Below, in pieces: positions 11,759-64,000 of a stretch of DNA of 64,000 nt. Source of the stretch: Fragum whitleyi (lineage: Eukaryota; Mollusca; Bivalvia; Cardiida; Cardiidae). Below the pieces are notes generated by a model. It did not search any database and was not told where the DNA came from. It was given only the letters and a program-made list of their open reading frames with translations. Both the position numbers and the translations under genes were made by a program. The stretch's first letter is position 1. Each line of letters opens with the position of its first letter. The stretch spans positions 61,692,566 to 61,756,565 of the forward strand of contig OX411547.1 in the NCBI GenBank assembly GCA_948146395.1, given 5' to 3'.

Positions 11759-11896
11759 CCAGCCTGCGTTCAGGATGAAAGCGTTAGCGAAGCGTTTTCG
11801 AAATGATACCTCGCTTTGCACGTTTGAGCACGTGCAAAAGCGGGGTATCATCTCAAAGCGCTCGCGAAACGTTTTTACATCCTGAACACAGGGCAG
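11759..11896. repeat. Foldback element, family H (alternative arms)
   Basis: Ends CCAGCCTGCGTTCAGGATGA and CATCCTGAACACAGGGCAGG, core CTCGCTTTGCACGT...ACGTGCAAAAGCGGGG. Arms are the AAGCGTTTTCGAAATG / TCTCAAAGCGCTCGCG type. A second partial left end (CAGCCCTGTGTTCAGGATGA) follows at 11929-11957. Confidence 0.78.
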
Positions 11897-11968
11897 GGTC
11901 TTTTCGCATCACAGTGAATCGATGGGAAAACAGCCCTGTGTTCAGGATGACAAAACGGTGTACTTCAT

Positions 11969-12414
11969 ACAGTTAAAACATCGTGAAATTGAAGGTGAAT
12001 GATTCTGGAAAGATTTAGGAATGAAATTGAATGGGTGTGTGGAGCAAGTTTTGAGTGAAATTAATGGGAGGTAATCCTATATCGCAAATTTTGTTCGGGA
12101 TGAACAAAATTAGCGATTTTGATTACCCCCCCCCCCCCTTTAATAAAATATGCATACAAGTTATATATATAGATTCCTATTTCTTCAAGAACCAATGAGA
12201 CGCTAACAATTTGAAATATGTCAGAGAAATTGAGATTTTTCTCGATTAAAATTTATTTTGAATGACGTTGTTGATTCTATATTTTTCAATTGGTTTGAGC
12301 GTTTTTGAATGGTTTGAGTGAATGCTTGGAATGAGTGAATGGAGCGCGGCTGAGTGAGCGATTTAGGATGGTTATGATTGAAGTGAAAGTTAATTTCACG
12401 ATGTAATTAACTGT
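11969..12414 (+). repeat. Foldback/MITE, family K
   Basis: Terminal inverted repeats ACAGTTAAAACATCGTGAAA and TTCACGATGTAATTAACTGT, 446 bp. Central inverted repeat AAATTTTGTTC / GAACAAAATTAGCGAT, then a polyC run (about 12126-12139). Confidence 0.8.
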
Positions 12415-13468
12415 ATGTGCAAAAAATGGCGTAAGACTAAATAGTTTTCCAGTGGCAACTGATGTCAAGCTCCGATAAAGCTCTTTTTCAGCTATTCTAA
12501 CATTGACCATGAACTTTCACCCTTGAGGTAGATTAATCTGAAATTAATTACAATGGTTCTTCAATAAAAGATTGAGACCATTTGTTCCAAACAGTTAGAA
12601 ATCGTAGGCTAACGATAAAAGCTTAATTAATGACATATGACCTCGACCTTTTCATTTCAAATAACACATCTACTCATTATAGAGATTATTTGTGCTGAAT
12701 CATTTTGGAATATGTCTTAAATTCAAGCTTATCTTGGAGATTAAAAAAGTTTAGTTTTTGTGCATATAGTCGTCTAAGATCATTTTTATGCGTTTCGGAA
12801 ATGTTCACGAACACATTAGTGTTGGAGCTATGCACCATATAAGCTTGGTATTATTGTTTGACATTGAGCTGTAACCTTGACCTTTGGACACTATAAATAT
12901 TTGTTCATTGCCACATCTACTCAAAACTGGGAGAGATTACGACATATTATGATATGATGAGATCCATCCAAAACCACAAGAGCTACGCTCTGGAAAAGAT
13001 CTAAAGAGAAAAGCAACTTTTTCAATATTCATATGGGCTCTGAGTATTTTGATTTGACCAGAATTCGAGCTTTTCGTAGGCACATGAAAGACTTAACTTT
13101 AAAGACATGTTCATTTCTGAGTCTTCAATATGTTGTCTTGTTAAACTTCAAAACTTCCCAGGAAGGAAAATTATACTGACGCTTACTGAGCACTTAGGTG
13201 ATTTTTTTTAGAAATATATCTTGTCACTGTTTCTTTCATTATTGATATTGATAATATTATTATCATTTATACTACTTGTTATTATTATGCTTAGTTGTAA
13301 CTGTATTTACGCAAGTTGGTATTAAGTCCCCTTTCCGCTTAATTATGACGTGCCGTTGTTAAGTAATTGGACGTTGTAACAATTATGACCTCTCCATATC
13401 AAGTAGCACATCCGTTCTAAGGGTTTTGTAATGAGCTCTTTGTTTTTCCTCTCTCTAATAACTTTAGA
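12415..13468. other. Intergenic DNA, nothing recognised
   Basis: AT-rich, no convincing open frame, and no member of the repeat families listed here. Confidence 0.5.
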
Positions 13469-13550
13469 ATTTGAGTGGTAAGTGCAGTACCTATATAAGT
13501 GCCTATACATGTATAGGCACTTATATTAGTATTGCATTGGCCACTCAAAT
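13469..13550. repeat. Short foldback with a perfect 34-bp palindrome
   Basis: ATTTGAGTGG at 13469 pairs with CCACTCAAAT at 13550. In the centre, 13493-13526 is a perfect 34-bp palindrome (ATATAAGTGCCTATACA and its complement). Overall arms are about 40 bp with a few mismatches. Confidence 0.75.
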
Positions 13551-13919
13551 CGTTTTCGTCAATTTCGTGAGAATCTTTCAAGTGAATTTCAATTAACACT
13601 TAATTAATTGCATTAGTTGCAATAATAAAGAAATAAAAGTACAGTTTTGCTTTAGAAATAGATTTCATATTTTTTTTTAAATCAAGGATATATAGCATAA
13701 TTTGATTTAAGCGGCCACTTACGGGACCACCAAAAAGCGATCGTTTGAAATTGCCGCTTAATACACGTTTTTCTTTTTAATAAGAAACATACTTTTTAAT
13801 TGAATATGCAAATCATTGCAATTTTCAATAATCCTTTGTTGTAAAACTCAATAGAATCGCCTCATTCAGTCGTGAGACGCTTGTGAGTTTTAACAACATA
13901 GGATTCATTTTTAATAATT

Positions 13920-14169
13920 TTAACCCTTGTCATGCTGAACGCGGAATATTCCTGCTTTGGCAGGAGCTACAGACAAACATCAGCCTACACATATGTGCAG
14001 TCTGATGTTAGTCTCACCACCTGTTTCTCAATTTCAAACCAGAATTGTCAATAGGTTTAGTTTTTTTTTCAAATAAAAATTGACCTACAGTTGATACTTT
14101 CAGTACTCTTTGCCCTTTGATTTTGATGAAAATTTTAAGCCAAAATTAATTCAGCATGACAAGGGTTAA
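13920..14169 (+). repeat. TTAA-flanked MITE, family T1
   Basis: Starts TTAACCCTTGTCATGCTGAA and ends TTCAGCATGACAAGGGTTAA, 250 bp. TTAA at both ends fits a piggyBac-type target duplication. Internal CACATATGTGCAGTCTGATG block. Confidence 0.82.
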
Positions 14170-14410
14170 GACCAACCATACCTTCTTTTTTGAATATTTT
14201 GACTTAAAGAAGGGGATTTAGGAAACGGTCGCTTGATAAACATGGTCGCCTAATAGACGTGGTCGCATGAGCAAGATTGACAGTAAAACGTACCTGAAAT
14301 ATATTTTCAAAGATTTATTTTTAGAAATGCCTGTAAAGCTGTTTCAGCAGCTTTTTAGAGAGAAGTGTATTCGATATGTAGTATACTTTTTCATTGTTTT
14401 AATTGGAACT

Positions 14411-14632
14411 ACAGTTAAGAACATCGTGAAATTGACAAGAAGAATGATTTTTGAATGAAATTGATCGAGTGTGTGAAGCGAGGTTTGGGTGAAATTATAG
14501 GGTGGCAATCCAATATCGCTAATTTTGTTCAATATGAACAAAATTAGCGATATTTATTACCTCCCTTTAATGAAATATGCATACAGGTTCTGTGAATAGT
14601 TTTCTATGTCTTCACGAACCCATCATACAGTC
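14411..14632 (+). repeat. Truncated MITE, family K
   Basis: Left end ACAGTTAAGAACATCGTGAA and the central AAAATTAGCGATATTTATTA block are present. The right half is missing after about 14632. Confidence 0.65.
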
Positions 14633-14639
14633 TGAAACT

Positions 14640-15507
14640 TGCCACATGAAGCCGGACAAGCAAAGTGTGAATCTGAATGTCGAACGTCCTTTAACCGACG
14701 TTTTCATTCCTTGGAAATATTTTCTTTTAGGTGTCTTTCTTTTAATTTTATCAATAACCGAAGTTCTAAAACATTAAAAACAAACCGTTTTAAACTCGAA
14801 AAACACTCAAAAACTTGTACCTCGAACGTTCCTAAGTCGGGGTCACTCTAAATAGAGTATGTTTTCATATGTCGATCCTTTGTGTTTAACTATCCACTCT
14901 ATGCTCGTATCTCTCTATTCCGTGAACTTCTCATATGTCGAACCTAATCTGTCGAAATAAAGTTACGACGAAAGTCTTCAAACTGCTATAGATGTGTAGA
15001 AATTTGTCTTTATATTGAACTTGATCAAATTGCTCAGCCAATCACTTCTTATATCGATAAATGTTTCGTAACAATTTGTCTATGGAGAAAAAATACGATT
15101 AAAACGTAGAAAAAGCTAACTCAAACAGTTTAAATTTGGAAATGTGCATCAGAATCGAGACTTTTCTTTTTTCCGAATAGACGGTTTTTGCGTGACGGAA
15201 AAAAATACCACCGACAAATGCGAAGTAAGTCAACACTTTCCGCCGCACATTGATGAGGCCTAACACCTATTTCAGTCCCTAGCAATCCCTAGAAGGCCCT
15301 TTTTGAAGTCAAGGGTGACATTTTAATAATTCAGCGACGTCCGTGACAATAGTAGATTGAATTTCGGGAGCTGAAAGGGCAAGGGTTAAGTTTATTGCGC
15401 AACAAGATTATTTATCGTGTAAGTGTGTTCATACTTTGTTTTGTGTGCTCAAATGGAGAAAATTCTGTGTTGTGTTAGTTGACTAAAAATCGAAAAGACT
15501 CAACAAT
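14640..15507. other. Region upstream of the lectin gene
   Basis: No recognised repeat. It should contain the promoter and 5' UTR of the lectin gene, but I see no convincing core promoter. A possible upstream ORF of nine codons (ATG at 15453, TGA at 15480-15482) would lie in the 5' UTR if transcription starts before it. Confidence 0.3.
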
Positions 15508-62108
<46,601 letters not shown>

Positions 62109-63144
62109 GTAAGAATGTTTTATAATTTTATCATACTGAATAGAAATATTTGAAGTATTACTGGAACCTGAAAATCAAACAGTTGAACATATTTAAATTT
62201 CTGACAAATTTTAATCTGTTTTAGAGGACAAGTTAGAAAAAATTGCATTTTCTACAGACATATTTGATATTCTGTTGGTAATATAACTGAAATATGTAAA
62301 AAAAAAAAAAGAAAGATGAAATTTTAAAAATTCATTGATTCAAGTCTCAATGCTAAACATGTTACCCTGTTTTAACAGACATTAGCACATATGTTATATA
62401 GAGGATAAGTGTAAGATCAATTCATATTTCATTGAGTGAACAACAAAAACTATTTTCTCAAGTGGGGGAGCTATGAATGAAAATAAAGCTTTTGTTGACC
62501 ACAAAATGAAATATCAATCAATCTTACTCAAAAACAAATGATTTTTCTATTTCCTTAATGCAAAAATGTGACAAAAATGTTAAAATTTCAGGGCATTATA
62601 TTTTCTTAAGCATGTCATTTTGCACATTATTGCAGCGCAATATCCTTGATGACTTTTTGGGCTACACTTATATGACAGCAGATTGCAGTGAAATGGACAA
62701 AAGCTCAGTATAAGTTTTTTGTACTTTCACTGGTAAGGAGTGAGTTTATCAAAATATGATCTACAGTTAATTGTCAAAAAAAAAATCAAAAAGCATTAAA
62801 AATTTGCTATTCACTCCTATTCACATTTACAGTTACAGACTAGTGTAGAACAACCATTTAACATCAAGTCTTTTCAACAATGTTATTTCATGCCTGCAAT
62901 ATTGGTCAGATTAAAATCAAAGCACTGAAAAGTACTGAAGACAGGTTTCTGGAGGCATATTGACAAAAAGAAAAGTTTAAAATTAAAAAAAAAAGATTTA
63001 TTTAAACATCATAATGCAAAATCTTTCAACACAAGTCCGGCAAGTTTCGTTGTTCATTTTTTTTCATTCAAGTTTGTTCAGAAAAATTCCATGATAGGTT
63101 GCACAGAATTGACGGATACTTAACAGGAATTGCACTTGCACAGT
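62109..63144 (+). other. Start of lectin intron 16
   Basis: No following exon with the expected F-type domain continuation is seen. AT-rich, nothing recognised. Confidence 0.6.
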
Positions 63145-63735
63145 TTTTTTATGCGCCGCCAGAGGCGGACATATATTGGCCTCATCTTCTCCTTCCGTCC
63201 ATCCGTCCATCCATCCGTCTGTCCTTCCACTTTACTATTAATGTCAACGCAATTCCTCCTAAGTTTCTGGCTGGATCTTCTTGAAACTTGGTCAATGTTA
63301 TCACCTCAATTGGTAGATGTGCATGAAGGAAAGATTTTATGGTTCATTGATTTTTGCCTGAGTTATGCCCCTTAAAAACTTAGTCTCTTGGGCTTATTGC
63401 CTCAGTTATGCCCCCTTAAAATTTAGTCTCTGGGGCTTATTGAAATTGCAGCCTCTTCCTAAGTTTCTGGCTGGATCTAAATGAAACTTGGTGGATGTTA
63501 TAACTGAAATTGGTAGATGAGCATGAAGTAAGGATTTTATGGTTCATTAATTTCACCCTAAATTATGCTCCCTTAAAACTTAGTATCTGGGGCTTATTGA
63601 AATTGCAGCCTTTTGAACGCAACTCCTCCTTACTTATTGTCTTTATTTAAATGAAACTTGGTCAATGTCATCACCATAATTTATAGATGTACATTGATCA
63701 AGGATTTTATGGCTCATTTATTTCCCTGAATTATA
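63145..63735 (+). repeat. Helentron-like repeat, CGCCGCC type, 3' truncated
   Basis: TTTTTTTATGCGCCGCCAGA with GGCGGACATATATTGGCC, then GTCCATCCGTCC. Core units match the 40446 array (CTGGCTGGATCTTCTTGAAA at about 63268), followed by diverged ones. The CTCTTGTT end is missing at about 63735. Confidence 0.75.
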
Positions 63736-64000
63736 GCAATATTACAATTGAAACATGCTAGTAGTAACGGGGCAGGAGCCAGTCTATCAAAAAGCCAATT
63801 AACTGATGTCTCCCTTAGACCACAAGAAAACACAATAAGCAAATCACTTAACCTTGCCCATATCTTTATTGCAGGAAAGTTCGATACGCATGAGTAAAAT
63901 TAGCGAGCTTTTTCGTAATTAAAAGGGGAATTTAGATATTTAACAAATTGTATAGAATCCTTGTATCACGCTGTTTTCAAAATTCACAGTCATCTGTCAG

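Overview
This is eukaryotic nuclear DNA, and the codon style, large introns and repeat families point to a bivalve mollusc (an inference; I cannot name the species). Coding exons are short, widely spaced and bounded by canonical GT/AG junctions. The non-coding DNA is packed with repeats typical of bivalves: GTCC-rich simple repeats followed by tandem blocks of about 150-165 bp, short foldback and TTAA-flanked elements, and Tc1-like remnants. No prokaryotic operon, CRISPR array, rRNA gene or functional tRNA gene was seen.

Two protein-coding genes are supported, both on the plus strand. At the left edge (35-1152) are the last two coding exons of alkyldihydroxyacetonephosphate synthase (AGPS), the peroxisomal ether-lipid enzyme. 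The rest of the window is dominated by one large gene (15508 to beyond 62108, 16 coding exons seen, about 666 residues so far). It encodes a secreted or membrane-anchored lectin: signal peptide, four successive C-type lectin domains (CTLDs), then the start of an F5/8-type/F-type (fucolectin-like) domain whose remaining exons lie past the right edge. Every junction keeps the reading frame (phases 1,0,2,1,2,0,2,1,2,1,1,1,1,0,1). Each CTLD is a symmetric 1-1 module. Only CTLD1 keeps an EPN sugar-specificity motif.

Layout: 1-2.8 kb AGPS 3' end and presumed 3' UTR; 2.8-15.5 kb intergenic, with tandem-repeat elements (2.9-7.9 kb) and foldback/TIR elements (8.5-14.6 kb); 15.5-22.5 kb signal exon and CTLD1; 24.3-46.1 kb CTLD2, split by a 14.4-kb intron holding simple repeats, a 1.2-kb TIR element, a THAP-like relic and a nested 161-bp tandem array; 47.9-54.3 kb CTLD3; 56.9-60.7 kb CTLD4; 61.9-62.1 kb F-type domain start.

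The most interesting non-coding result is that several apparently different repeat families share one architecture: T-rich left junction, a terminal hairpin/sub-terminal inverted repeat, a GTCC-type simple repeat, tandem core units, the inverted repeat again, a small hairpin, and a CTCTTGTT-type end. Two copies sit inside TTAA elements whose intact paralogues serve as empty sites. One copy carries an endonuclease/exonuclease/phosphatase (EEP) gene fragment just before its 3' end. Together these point to a Helentron (Helitron-2) origin. Other notable items are a local amplification of lectin exon 5 with a dead exon copy, splice acceptors that abut repeat ends, foldbacks that keep pairing although their arm sequence differs, and a pre-miRNA-like hairpin in an intron.
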